A stretch of DNA of 64,000 nucleotides. It comes from Aegilops tauschii subsp. strangulata (taxonomy: Eukaryota > Streptophyta > Magnoliopsida > Poales > Poaceae). The notes below the pieces were generated by a model. That model did not search any database. It was not told the DNA's origin and was given only the letters and a program-made list of their open reading frames with translations. A program made the translations under genes and the position numbers. The stretch is taken from contig NC_053037.3 of NCBI RefSeq assembly GCF_002575655.3, positions 507,726,544 to 507,790,543 on the forward strand, given 5' to 3'. Of the stretch, positions 1-11,286 are shown piece by piece (position 1 is the first letter of the stretch; every line of letters begins with the position of its first letter).

Positions 1-54
1 AATAGACTTGGGCAGCGGGATCTTGTTCCGGCTGCGTGCCAATTCAAGGAGAAC
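1..54 (-). CDS. TAF9: TAF9 exon 2, first 18 codons (runs off left edge)
   Basis: Read on the minus strand, an acceptor (ACAG at 58-55, preceded by a T-rich stretch) is followed by a frame starting VLLELARSRNKIPLPKSI. This is the segment that directly follows the histone fold in TAF9 proteins (human TAF9 has a similar PPPRD-FLLDIARQRN segment). Exon 1 at 15726-16025 ends in phase 0 after PPPRE, so the two join in frame with no missing residue. The remainder of the gene lies outside the window. Homology is clear; whether the two exons are still spliced together across 15.7 kb cannot be seen from sequence. Confidence 0.85.
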
Positions 55-512
55 CTGTGACATCAACAAAATGACTTGTCATCCACCTATGCATACAGAG
101 TACTTTGTGTCAGCTTGAATTTCCAGGGATCTGATAAAACATAAAACAAGCATAACCGCATGAGTTGCTCATAGCCTTTATCCACGCAAGATCTTATTTA
201 GCTGCACCTAGCAGCTAACACGCAAGTGAGTACACTTGTGCATGATCCTCAATCTCTAATATCTTTGTACTACCTAATATGATTCATCAACATTTTAGGT
301 ATATCTTCAGATGCCAACCACGTACACATTAAGAATCATACCCTTTTCGTTTCTTCTTGTTATAAAAGTCTAGCCATGCATTCCCAAAAAATGTTTTCTA
401 CTACGAAAATTCCGAGGAAGCCCACAGGCCACAGCAGCCACACCGGAGTTGGAATACGCTAAGAGTCTATTAAGGAAAATATATTTGTTCCCTAAGTTAA
501 GAGTCATTTCAG
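55..512. other. Intron sequence without recognisable feature
   Basis: AT-rich, no long frame and no repeat that I recognise. The minus-strand end next to exon 2 has the pyrimidine-rich tract expected before an acceptor. Confidence 0.5.
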
Positions 513-524
513 TAGAACCTGCAG

Positions 525-1719
525 TCTCCCTCCCCCCCCTTCTCTCTCGCGACCGCGTCGCCCCCCCCCCCCCCCCCCCCCCCCCGGGCGACCGGCCGCG
601 CGTCGGGCCTCCTCCCTACAGGCTCCCCCCTCCCTTCTTCCTTCTCGCCGCCGGCGCCGGCGCCCGCGGCCGGCTTGGCCCTGGGGCTGCTGGTGGCGGC
701 GGCCTCCCGGCCCTTCCCCTCCCGGTCGCTCTCCGGCGCGGGCGGAGCGGCTCCGGGGGTGCATCTAGGCGGCGGCGGTCTGGCGTGGCGGCGGGGCTCC
801 GTGGTGCATGCAGGCGAGCAACTGGGCGGCGGCGCCGCCGTTGGCGGCGGGATCTGGCGTCGTCCGCTCAGCCCAGATCTGGGCCCTTCGGGCCCCATCT
901 GGGCCTGGGCGGGCCGGCGGCGGGGATGGCTCCGGTGTGGCTTCTGGGAGGCGGGGGAGATGCGACGCGTGGCTGGGTGCCGGCGGCGACGATGCCGGCC
1001 TGCTGCATCGCGGCCGGCGGGGCTTAACGGACCCGCTTCAGACCTGGCTGGGCCAGGGGTGGCCCGGCATGCCCCGCTGCCGCGTCCGGACGGCTACCGC
1101 GACGGTGCCGGAGGCACGGGCCTCCCGCACGTCGGCGGTGGAGGTGGTTCCCTCCCACTCGGCGTCGATGTTGCTGCTCCCGTCGTGGTGAGCTTCTCTC
1201 CGGTCCTCTTGGCCTCGTGGTGGTGTTCGTAGTGAGGCAGCGTGGGTGGCGGCGCTACTACGTTGGCGCATGGTGATGGGCGACGGTTTGGCGGTCGGTT
1301 CCGTTCGGTTGGGCGGTTGGGGTTGGAATGCGGGAGAAATCCCTGCCGGCTTCGGCCCCGACGCGGTGACACCTGCGGGTGCCACCATTCCTCCCTGGAG
1401 GGTGTCGATGGTATCCACTCCCCACCTCCCTCCGCGTGCCCGGGAAACCTGAGGACTCGTCCGGGCAGCAGCGTCGTCGGCGTTGCATCCCTTCTTGGAG
1501 GTGCTGCTTGGTACGCGGCGGATCGGAGCCTCGGTCTGTGGTGTTTTGTTTCCGGTGGGCACCGCGGTGGCGGGTCATCCGCGCTTTGCCAAGCTGCCGT
1601 GGTTGGCATTTGTTTCTTCTTCTTTTTCTCTTGATGTATTGTGCTGCTCGCCATAGCGTTATCTGTATTCGATGTTGATTGCTTTGGAATACAAAGCAGG
1701 GGAAACCCTTTTTCGCTAA
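525..1719 (+). mobile_element. GC-rich non-LTR retroposon (LINE-related or non-autonomous) with 12-bp TSDs
   Basis: The 12-bp direct repeat TAGAACCTGCAG occurs at 513-524 and 1720-1731 and brackets a 1.2-kb insert whose GC content is very unlike the AT-rich flanks. The insert begins with a C-rich stretch including about 25 consecutive C at 561-585. It ends with an ACAAAGCAGGGGAAACCC-type tail followed by TTTTTCGCTAA, which resembles 3' tails of grass LINEs. Variable-length TSDs and lack of terminal repeats fit target-primed reverse transcription. Several overlapping frames of 100-200 codons exist on both strands, but they are the usual product of high GC and show no recognisable domain. It may be a LINE with its coding part deleted, or a retroposed transcript using a LINE tail. 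Confidence 0.6.
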
Positions 1720-1731
1720 TAGAACCTGCAG

Positions 1732-2842
1732 CAGTCATGTTCTGCAGCAGTTTGAGTTTGTACCCGTCCAGGACACCAGTCTTGAGTCGCCTATATAAAG
1801 GTCCCCTAGCTGCAGCGACTGATGCAAGTTATCAAGAAATAAGTCTTCCCTAATCACTATTCCCCCACTAGCCCGTTACCTTTCTGATCTGCGCTGGCTA
1901 CGGTGCCTTGTTAACCCTCTAGCACCTTCTGGCCACAGGAATACCATCCGGTGTTTACCCTTCTGGCCACATAGTATATCTCGTCCTCGATAATAGACAT
2001 AATATATCTATAGATGCTAATAAGGAAACCGAGTATTCTTGTTGTTTCCAGTTCCATCAGTAAGACGGCTGCTGCAGTATTAGCAGCAGCATATCTGCAC
2101 TAACAGAAGAGGGTATTTATTTCTTGCTTGCTTCTCTTCTCAGAGGTAACATTATGTATATGGAACTACTGGTGGCACATGATTCCTAAGATTTTGGACC
2201 CTTCAGCAGATAAGCATTCAACTTTCCAAATAAGGCTGAACATTCCTAACAACACATGGACGAAATTGAACATCAATCTTCTGCCACTGGACTCTCCTTC
2301 CGTCCTCTGCTACTAGCAGCACCAAGGGATTTACCTGTCGGCACTCCCTGATTACCCACCAAACTGGCAAAAGTTCGGTCGGTTCCAACCACCTAAAGGA
2401 TAAAGGAATCATCTTGGTCCTCATGGTAGGGTGCTAGAGTACTACTACTTGAGAAGATGAGAATTTGGAATTGAATCTGGGTTTAAATCCCACATTCCCT
2501 CCTATGCATTCCTTATAATATGAGTATAACACTGACTGATATGTTGGTCCCTCGGACGGCTACAAGTGTAGACAAAACGACATTCCGTTAACTGAAGGAT
2601 TAAAAACCGAATCCCTTCATTGCGACTGGTGGTTTCTAACCACCATGTCTGGAGCTTTGATTGATGTGTTCTTACTAAATAATGCATTCTATTAATAAAT
2701 CCACCCTTATTTGAAACTTCAAATTTCCCAAGAAATATCTCTCAGCCAAGGACCAGCAATTAACTGAAATCTCAACGGCGCACATCATTTCTTGTATGGA
2801 GATTGTTTCTTCCGCGACACATCTGCACATCCTCTACTATTC
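1732..2842. other. Intron sequence, possible old LTR fragment, otherwise nothing recognised
   Basis: Contains a TATATAAAGG box at 1791-1800 followed by AATAAG at about 1838, a spacing seen in grass LTRs, but no matching second LTR or TSD was found. The rest is unassigned. Confidence 0.3.
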
Positions 2843-3699
2843 TTAGGGCCAGTTCTTTTGCAGCTTCTAGCAGCTTATTGTCAAAATAAGCTAGAAGCTG
2901 AAAAGAACTCGTTTTTAAAAAGCCAGCTTAGCTTATTTCCACCTCCTTCTTCTTCACGATGGAAAAAAGCTGGGGTCGAGCAGCTTCCCGCAGCTTCCCA
3001 CAGCTTCTCACTTAAAAATGAAAGGGTATAGGGATGTGCCCCTGTTGTTTGATCTTATTACATCGAAAATGCCATCGCCCAATCCCGCACAGAACCGTCC
3101 CGCACACGAAAAAAAGTGCTCGATCCCCTCCCCAGCGCTCGATCCCCTCCCCCAGCGCTCCATCCCTCGTTCTGTCGCTCCGCCTAGGGTTCCTCCCGTC
3201 AATCGCCGCCGCTGCCGCCGGTCCTCAGGTCCTCCGCTCCTCGACGAGGCCATCTCCGGCGACATGGCCAGCGGGTAGGCCTACCCCAGCTCCCACGGTC
3301 GCAACCCCTCCCTCGGTTGCATCCCCTCTGTCCCTGGTGTCCAGCAGCAGCAGCAGCTCGTGGCCCGGTCCGGCCAGGGCTCCACTCCGGCGGACAGCGC
3401 CCCACTCCGGCGGACGGAGACCCCTTTGCCCCTCCCCTCCTCCTGGCTGTGAGCCACCAAGGTGAGCAGCTGAGCCTGTGATTTATTTTGCCAAAAGTTC
3501 ATCTAGATTTGTTCCTTGAAACTGCTGAAGTATGATGTTTTCATCTAGATTAGTAGTACAATTGTTGCCCTCTGGTTGCATAGAAGAAATATTGACATGA
3601 TGCATTGCTTATATATGCTACTATAAAAGCAATATCTAGATATTCTTTGTACTACATATTAATTCTCCAATTATTTTGCATTGACATGATGAGAAATAG

Positions 3700-4674
3700 A
3701 TGAAAGCACAATGGGATAATGTGGGTCTTGGAACTTTCATTGATATTTGTGTGGAAGAAGTGAATGCCAATAACCGTGGCAAAGAAGGAACATTGACACC
3801 ACTTGGATATGACAATGTGGTAAGAAAGTTTTTTGAGCGCACGAGGAGAGAATATACCAAAAAGCAATTCAAGAATAAGTGGGATGTGCTGAAAAAAGAG
3901 TATGTTGTTTGGAAGACATTAACCCAAAAGGCATCAGGCATTGGGTTTGATCCTGTTACCAAGACCATTGCGGCTAGTGATGAATGGTGGGCAAATGAGA
4001 TACAGGTATACATATCGTCATATCAATTCCATTTGTTTTTACTTTTCTTTTTCTACCAATTCTTGCACTAATTTGTGATATGTTTTTTTCTTCAGAGAAA
4101 TGAACTTGCCGCCAAGTTTCGATTTGCTCCACTAGAGGATGAGATCAAACTGAGTGCTATATTTGATGATATTAGTGTGACAAATGAGTACACGAGGGCG
4201 GCACCTCCCTCGTCTCAAGTTGATGCATCTCAAATTCACATTGATGATGATGATGTGGCTGGTTCAGGATGTGAAATAGATGCTACTTTTGTGACACCTA
4301 ACAAAGCTAAAGGTCGAAAGAAGAGATCATGTCCTTATTCACCTAGTCCTGCGATGGTGCAAAAGATTGCAAAAGATAGTGATGATAGAATGCAATTTAA
4401 GCGTATTGCTGACCTTTGGGAAAAGAGGGAGACTAGCCGCAATTCGGCGACATCTGAAATGAAGGAGGATCCTGTGAGAGATGAGATTAAGGAGATGAAG
4501 GACATGGTGGTGAATGATGGAGGTAAACTTGGAAGTGAAGTGTATTTTCATGCTCTAGAACTCTTTACGAAGAAGGAACATCGTGATGTCTTCAGTGCAC
4601 TAAAGGAGGAAGATTCAACTGTGAGGCTTGAATGGATCAACAGGGCATGGGAAACATTTATGAAAAAAAATTAG
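3700..4674 (+). CDS. PIF/Harbinger ORF1, Myb/SANT-like DNA-binding protein
   Basis: Two exons: 3700-4005 and 4096-4674, with intron 4006-4095 (GTATAC...TTCAG), phase 0, giving 294 residues. Residues about 3-90 form a Myb/SANT-like domain: a tryptophan at the start (QWDN), the FKNKWDVLKKEY segment and spaced aromatic residues. A basic KGRKKRS stretch in exon 2 is a probable nuclear localisation signal. An acidic IDDDD segment precedes it, and the C-terminal part is predicted charged and helical. In this superfamily ORF1 binds the element and helps bring the transposase into the nucleus. ATG 3700 starts the conserved domain almost at once, so a short upstream coding exon is possible. No stop or frameshift is present. 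Confidence 0.88.
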
Positions 4675-4830
4675 AACTTATTTGCTTTGTTGGGAACTCA
4701 TTTGTAGTGTTGTGAACTTATTTGCTGTGAACCAATTTGTACTGATGTGAACTTAATTGTATTGCTGTGAACCAATCTTTGTTGTGAACTTAATTGTATT
4801 GCTGTGAACCAATTTGTACTGATGGAGCTG
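4675..4830 (+). repeat. Short imperfect tandem repeats between the two Harbinger genes
   Basis: The phrase GTGAACTTAATTGTATTGCT followed by GTGAACCAATTTGTACTGAT, about 40 bp, recurs in imperfect copies up to about 4825. It occupies the spacer between the ORF1 stop and the transposase leader. Confidence 0.7.
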
Positions 4831-4884
4831 TGATTTGTTGTCTTGTGGACAAATGTTTATGATATTTCTATTTCTATATCATAG

Positions 4885-6099
4885 ATGGACATCTCTGTTC
4901 AGGAGGATGAGGAGGAGGAACTTGATTTTTGCGTTGTTGCAATGGCATATTATCTTCTAAACAAAGAAAGGCTGCCATATGGACCTAGGAGAGCACCAAT
5001 GATGACAGGATTGCAGTGGGTGGAAGAGAAGGAGAAGCAACCACAAATATTCTACTCTATGTTCAGGATGCGAAGGTCTGTGTTCTACTCACTACATGAC
5101 ATTTTAGTTGAAAAGTATGGTTTAAAGTCAACTTGCAACATGACAAGCAAGGAGGCATTAGCACAGTTCTTGTGGACTTTGGGGTCACGCCAGACCACCG
5201 ACAATGTCGCCGATCGATTTGAACACAGTCGGTCTACCATCAACAAAAAATTTAAGGAGGTCTTGTTCTGTGTCTACCGTATGGCCGGAGATTACATTCA
5301 ACCGAAAGATCGATCTTTCACCCAAGTTCATGACTCGCTTAAAAAAACAAGATTTTGGCCTCACTTCAAGGATGCCATTGGGGCAATAGATGGAACACAC
5401 ATTGAATGTGTTGTGCCTGCAAGTGAGCAACCCAAGTATCGCAACAGGAAAGGTTCGACAACTCAGAATGTCATGGCAATTTGCGATTTTGATATGAGAT
5501 TTACATTTGTTGTTGCTGGATGGCCTGGATCTGTTCATGACACACGTGTACTCAATGATGCACAAGCTGAATATTCCTATTTTCCACACCCTCCGGACGG
5601 TATGTACATGCATTCTTCTCCTCTAATGTTTTGCGTGAACTAATTAGTTTTGGTCATCTTTATTATCAATGCAGGAAAATATTATCTTGTTGACTCTGGA
5701 TATCCAAACAGAGTTGGATATCTAGCACCATACAAAGGACAACGCTACCATGTACCAGATTTCCAACAAGTACCGCCGCGAGGAAGATATGAGACCTTCA
5801 ATCATATACATTCATCACTACGGAACGTCATCGAACGATCGTTCGGTGTTCTAAAGATGAAATGGAGAATCCTCCTCGGCATCACACGGTACAAACCTGC
5901 TACGCAAACAAAGATCATTACTGCATGCGCGTGTCTTCATAACTTCATTCGTGAGAGCAAACTAAGTGATCAACATTTTGACATGGTTGAGAGTGGATCT
6001 TATGCTCATGAAGAGAGCCTTTCTCATCACCATGCACCCATTGATGATGGTACTATGGGTTCCATCCGTGATGCGATTGCTACAAGTGTTTTCCCTTGA
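4885..6099 (+). CDS. PIF/Harbinger transposase (DDE_Tnp_4 type)
   Basis: Exons 4885-5599 and 5675-6099; intron 5600-5674 (GTATGT...TGCAG), phase 1. The product is 379 residues, a normal length for the family. A helix-turn-helix-like segment lies at about 104-126 (TTDNVADRFEHSRSTIN). The catalytic triad is complete: D169 in GAIDGTH, D219 in PGSVHDTRVL and E292 in NVIERSFGVLK. The DSGYPN and ACACLHNFIR motifs of plant PIF-like transposases are also present. It cuts and rejoins the element ends at TTA targets in the nucleus, working with ORF1 encoded just upstream. All features point to a still-functional protein, but activity is not proven by sequence. Confidence 0.94.
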
Positions 6100-6524
6100 T
6101 GGTTAGCTCTAGGGTGTACGCTTTTGTTGGGATAACCATGTAATAATTTACAGATCTTTTTTATTCAGTACTTATTCTCAAGAACTCGTACTACATGAGA
6201 CAGTGATGCATGTATGGCATTCGTATGCGACAAAATGATCTTCCTTACGTTTGATTATAACATGTTGTGGTGTTTTACAGTCAAATTTATGTTCATATGG
6301 GCAACAATGATAAAAAATATAGCGCAATATCGTTTGATCTGAACAATAGTGTAGTCCAAGGGTATTACAGACTTTTCACTGATCATATCACAGAAGCTGA
6401 AAAAACTGGCACTGAAAAGAACTGGCTAGCTTATTATCTGGAGCTTATTTCCACAGCAGCTTATCTTGAGCTTATTTCCATAGGAGCTTATTTCCACAGC
6501 ACAGCTCAAAAGAACTGGCCCTTA

Positions 6525-6984
6525 CTATTTCCCCAACTGGAGTCCACAACATTACTCCGTCTAAATCTGATAGGTTCATAGGAGATTGTTTCGTCATTCA
6601 CCAAGTGAAGAAGGTAGCAGCAGAGCTGTTGCGCGTCGTGCACCAGGTCGTATGATGAAGCTACGGAACCTAGTAAATTTCGGAATCTAGCGAAGATAAT
6701 AGGACGCGACTAGGCGGTGCCCGAGCGCCAAGTCGCGGGAGCGAGCGCTCTCCCGTAAAAGGAAAGAACACCCACGCGTCCTGCGGGGACACCTAGAGAA
6801 GGAAAACGCCAAGTCCCATGTGCTTACGTTATATATCCCACCTGCATTTATTAGGGGATCAAAAACTTTAAAAAGCTGTAACTTTTGATTCGAGTGTCAA
6901 AATTCATATCCGTTTTGAAAACCGTTAGGTTTCTCGCGACGAGTTCTTCAAAACTAGATCCCATATGAGTAGGTTTCGACCTTT
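6525..6984. other. Intron sequence between Harbinger and the GCAACT block
   Basis: Non-coding. Contains a GC-rich patch at about 6700-6800 with inverted GAGCGC/GCGCTC motifs that might mark one end of the next repeat block, but no convincing terminal repeat partner was found. Confidence 0.3.
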
Positions 6985-8060
6985 CCGAGCAACTTTGTGT
7001 GCTACAGAGGCAACTTTAGTGTTACAGGAAAGCAACTCCTTTTTTCTCGTAGTATGACTATTTATCAACGGATGATCCTTCTAAGTTGGTTACCATGACT
7101 ACTAATTGAGTAGCTACACCTCTAAGTCGTTTATCATAAGGACAACTCCAACGCGGATCACCAAATCGCACCAAATGTCGGGATCGGCCTCTCTAGACAC
7201 TTTTAACCATCCAATGACGGCCACCTAATTTGTTTGAACAAGTCTGTATGTCTGAAATCGTCCAAACCGAACGACGAGGGGGCGTTCTCAGAGCCCCTCA
7301 ACGTCCATTGCTCCCTCCGACATCGTGTCAGATCACGTCTCCTCAGACGACAAAGAGGAGCAAAATCCGCCCCTCCTAGTCAAGGTCCCCGTGATGGACA
7401 AAGAGTCTGCACTACAAATGGAGATGCTAACCCAACGGTCAAACTCCGACCGTTGTCTGATGATGCCCTCTCCGCCGCTCCCGAGCAAACACGACGTCCA
7501 AAACTAGATGACGCGTAAAGGAGGAGACGTTGTCCCCACTGAGCCAACCATTTTTGTTGTAACAAGGAGGTGGCAACAACAACTTCGAATATTGATAAAC
7601 GCAGACACATGTGGAAAAGACTACGTTCATCCAACAGAGCCTGTTGGGGGTAGAAAAAAAAAACAACTATGTGACTTATATGCACTTGAGTTGTACTTAA
7701 AAAAACCAAGAACCTTTGGGGTGTTTTTGTGCAACTGCAATGCATTCATCAGACAACTCGTGTGTAGTCCCAGTCTGACTTGGTATATAGATAAAGCGGC
7801 AATATGTAGAAAAGACTAAAGCTCACCAGGCAACTCGTGTGTAGTCCAAGCATGAAGAACTCCACAGTTCTTCTTGGACACCTAGGCAGTAGCAGAGGAG
7901 AAAACACACATGCGCACACACATACACATAGTCATATGCCTCAGATTTCTAGCTAGGAAACCTGACCAGTTACACTCGCTCCCCTCTAATGTCACACCAA
8001 GGGATTCCCGGGGAGAGGAAAATCTTGACTCCGCCTCTATGACTCAAACTTAATTACAGG

Positions 8061-8990
8061 TATCTAAAACCTTTAGATATTTACCAAATAATGGTCTTGG
8101 TAAATGTTTATGTTGATGAGGATTGGGCAACTGGATACATGGTTTTAGGACAAATATTTATTGACTGTGGCCAACTGGATACTTGGTTTTAGGCAACAGT
8201 ATGATTGATTGTGGGCAGCAATGACACCTGAAAAGGGATAAAGAACATACACATGTTCATTTTTAGTGGGTTCATAAATAAATTTAATCCCCTAAAAACA
8301 CTTAACAGTTTTAGTTACGTCCCCATGACCAACTCCACTCTGCTCCCCTTCTATGATTATTCGCCAAGTATTTACGATCATACTCGAGGAGATAAATTCT
8401 TGATTCATATCTATGACAACAACTTGAAAAGTATCTAAAGCCTTTACATATTAGCCAAATTATGGTCTTGGTACTGTTTCTGTTCATGAGGATTGGGCAA
8501 ACTGGATACATGGTTTTAGACAATTGTATGGTTGATTGTGGGCAACTAGATACATGGTTTTAGACAACTGCATGGTTGATTGTGGGCAACTAGATACATG
8601 GTTTTAGGCAACATTTTTGTTAATTATAGGCAACTATGACATCTAAAAAGGTATAAAGAATATGCACATGTTCATTTTTAGGGGGTCACAAATAAACTTA
8701 ATCCCCTAAAAACACTTCGTGGTTTTAGTTATGTCCCGATGACCAGCTCCACACTGCTCCTCCTCTATGATCATTCACCTAATATTTACGATCATACCAA
8801 GGGATCCAACCCTGAGGAGATGAAATTCTTGATGCATCTCTATGACACAATCTTGATTGAAAAAGGGTATCTAAACCTATACATATAAGCCAAATTGTGG
8901 TCTTGGTAATGTTGCTGTTCATAGAATTGGGCAACTGGATACATAGTTCTAGGCAACTATATAGTTGATATTTGGCTACTGTGACTACCT
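8061..8990 (+). repeat. Direct repeat, about 370-430 bp, three copies (last partial)
   Basis: Copies start at TATCTAAA (8061, 8432 and 8868). Each runs through a 'GGTCTTGGTA...ATTGGGCAACTGGATACATGG' type segment; the first two continue through CCCCTAAAAACACTT and the bipartite CACTCTGCTCC stretch. Copies differ by small indels. Confidence 0.75.
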
Positions 8991-9000
8991 ATTAACTTTG

Positions 9001-9600
9001 GTGCTACATGAACCACCTTGTTGCCATGTTACCTAGCATGATTACCTGTCAACTCAATGCTTTTATAAAGTTGGCTATCATAACGTCAAGTTGCCTAGCG
9101 TCACCTATGAAGTTACATCCGACTATTTTTTTCTCAGGCAACTTGGGTGCCACAGAGAGGCAACTTTTGTACTACAGTAAGCAACTTTCAGTTACGATGT
9201 GTGTCATGGTGACCTATCATCCCAATGTTTTTTTGAGTTGGCTACAATGGGTACCAAATTGCGTAGCATCCCCTGTAAGTTGCCTACCATGACGACCCAT
9301 CAACTTTGGTGCTACATGAAGCACTTTGTTGCTAGGTCGTCTATCATGACTACCTATCAACTCAATGCTCTTATAAAGTTGGCTATCATGATCGTCAAGT
9401 TGCCCAGCGTCACCTATGAAGTAAGTTTCAACGAACTATTTTTTTTTGTCAGGCAACTTTGGTCCCACGGAGAGGCAACTTGTGTACTACAATACGCAAC
9501 TTTTGGTTAGGCTATGTATCCTGGCCACCTATCATCCTGATGTTTTTTGAGTTGGCTACGATGACTACCAAAGCATCACCTGTAAGTTGCATTCCTAACT
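9001..9600 (+). repeat. Direct repeat, about 310 bp, two copies
   Basis: GTGCTACATGAACCACCTTG at 9001 matches GTGCTACATGAAGCACTTTG at 9311, and similarity continues through the CAACTCAATGC, AAGTTGGCTATCAT and CACCTATGAAGT segments. GCAACT and its complement alternate inside. Confidence 0.7.
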
Positions 9601-10439
9601 TCCATACAACTAATTTCTAGTACGCTATAAGCATCTTAGCTTTAGAAGTAGATAATCCTTAGCAACAACATCAACTTTTGAAGGTATTGTAGGCAACTAA
9701 TTATCGATAGCATGCAAATGAGAGTCAATGATATCCAACTGTTTAGCAATGGCAGGCAACTTATTAGTCATAGTAGGCAACTGAGCATCGACAATAGGCA
9801 ACTTCGTACTATATTAGGCGTGGATTTTGGGCAACTTGTGCATCTTTAGGCAACCGAGAGTCATCCACAATATGCTATCTTGAGTGGATCTTTGGGCAAC
9901 TCATGCCAGCATCTCGGCAACTACCTATCATACGTTGGGCAAATTTTGGGCGAAACCACAACACTTGCGGAGCGGATCTCCAGGCAACTCACGCCACTCT
10001 CTCTTGCAACTAACTATCGTGTGTTGGGCTCTTCCCTCGTCCAACTCCTGTTCGACCTCCGTATGCAACATCAGTCCACCTCGTCCCCGTGCATCTCGCG
10101 GTTTGTCGACTCCCCCAAAAGCCACGAAGGCCCAACCCCCGATCCACAAAACACTTGATTTGTCCCAACCCCCTTTATCTCACACACGATTGGCGGGCGA
10201 AACACCGGCCGAACCCACGACTTCACGCATGGGCGGTGCTTCACCCCCGGCTCTTGCTCTGCTTCGTTCGGCTCTCGGGAGTGGATCTCTGGGCAACTCG
10301 TGACAACATCTCTAGCAACTACCTATCAAGTGTTGGGTAAGCTTTTGTGCGAAGAAAACAAAAAGACGTGGCTATGGAGCGCTTGCGCGCTCGTTTGCAA
10401 GATTGAGCATACCTGCTGTTTTGGGAAAGAAAGGAAAGG

Positions 10440-10680
10440 AATCAGAGGATACGACAGAAAAAGGAAAGAACAGAGCGCACCCACCCGAACCACCTGGTCC
10501 CGCTCTCCCCTCCCTTTCTCCGGTTACCACCACTAAGCCCCAAATCCTCCATCCTATCGTCCTTTTTCCTCCCGTTCTCACTAAACCCTCTCCACAATCC
10601 TCTCTCCTTCAGATCTAGAAAGATCTGCAATCATGGCGCCTTCTCCCCGCCTCAAACTCGTCAGTCTAGTTGCAACAAAA
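10440..10680 (+). other. Gene-like leader fragment, low confidence
   Basis: A C/T-rich stretch without GCAACT motifs leads to ATGGCGCCTTCTCC at 10633, followed by only 34 codons to a stop. It resembles a captured plant 5' UTR plus first codons. No product can be named. Confidence 0.2.
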
Positions 10681-11270
10681 AATAGGTCAAAACCTGCACA
10701 CCCCTTCCACCCCCTTTCACTTGTTCTAATTACTGGGAATACTTGAACAGCAAAAAATTAGGTTGATGATTAGTAAAAACATGGTTTGGCTCCTTCCACA
10801 CATAGATAAGTGGTTGGAACAAAACACATTTCCATGTAAGAACTTGAAAAGAAAGCTAGCAAAAAGCTAGGCAACTACGTACTCCAAGTAGAAAACCTAG
10901 AAAAACAGTTCTTGCATGCATGGATTGTTTTCAAAACAGTTATACCACATGAGGCAACTTTACCTATGATTTCAGGCAACTTGTATTTAACTTGAAGCAA
11001 CTATTATCAAAAGGACTGCTGCCCATATCAAAGAAAGTTCCTTGCAATAAAAATATAATGCATCCCCTGTGCAGAAGTAAAAACATGCACCAACTTTTCC
11101 GGTGATTTCAGACAACTCATGCTAAAATTTGAAGCAACTAGTGTTGGGCATAAAGAAGGGGGGATGCTGCTTCTATAAGCTCCTTACAATAATATCAGGC
11201 AACCCTTCTACAAAAAAACAAAGAACCACAAAAACAGCAAGTAGAGGGCATAATATATAGGTGGCAGTAA

Positions 11271-11286
11271 CACACACACACACACA
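11271..11286 (+). repeat. (CA)8 microsatellite
   Basis: Uninterrupted CA dinucleotides inside the GCAACT block. Confidence 0.9.

Larger units (their letters stand above)
2846..6521 (+). mobile_element. PIF/Harbinger DNA transposon, complete and apparently autonomous
   Basis: The element starts GGGCCAGTTCTTTTG and ends with the exact reverse complement, a 15-bp perfect terminal inverted repeat. It is flanked by TTA at 2843-2845 and TTA at 6522-6524, the target site typical of this superfamily. Subterminal AGCTTATTTCCA-type motifs recur near both ends. Length is 3676 bp. It encodes both proteins known from autonomous plant PIF/Harbinger elements: a Myb/SANT-like ORF1 (3700-4674) and a DDE transposase (4885-6099), both on the plus strand, each with one short intron and no internal stop or frameshift. 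It sits in TAF9 intron 1 in the opposite orientation to the gene. Confidence 0.93.

Noticed and set aside
449..1853. Several overlapping 100-200 codon frames on both strands
   Set aside because: They lie in the GC-rich retroposon, begin at TTG/GTG or internal ATGs, overlap in many frames and show no domain; composition artefact.
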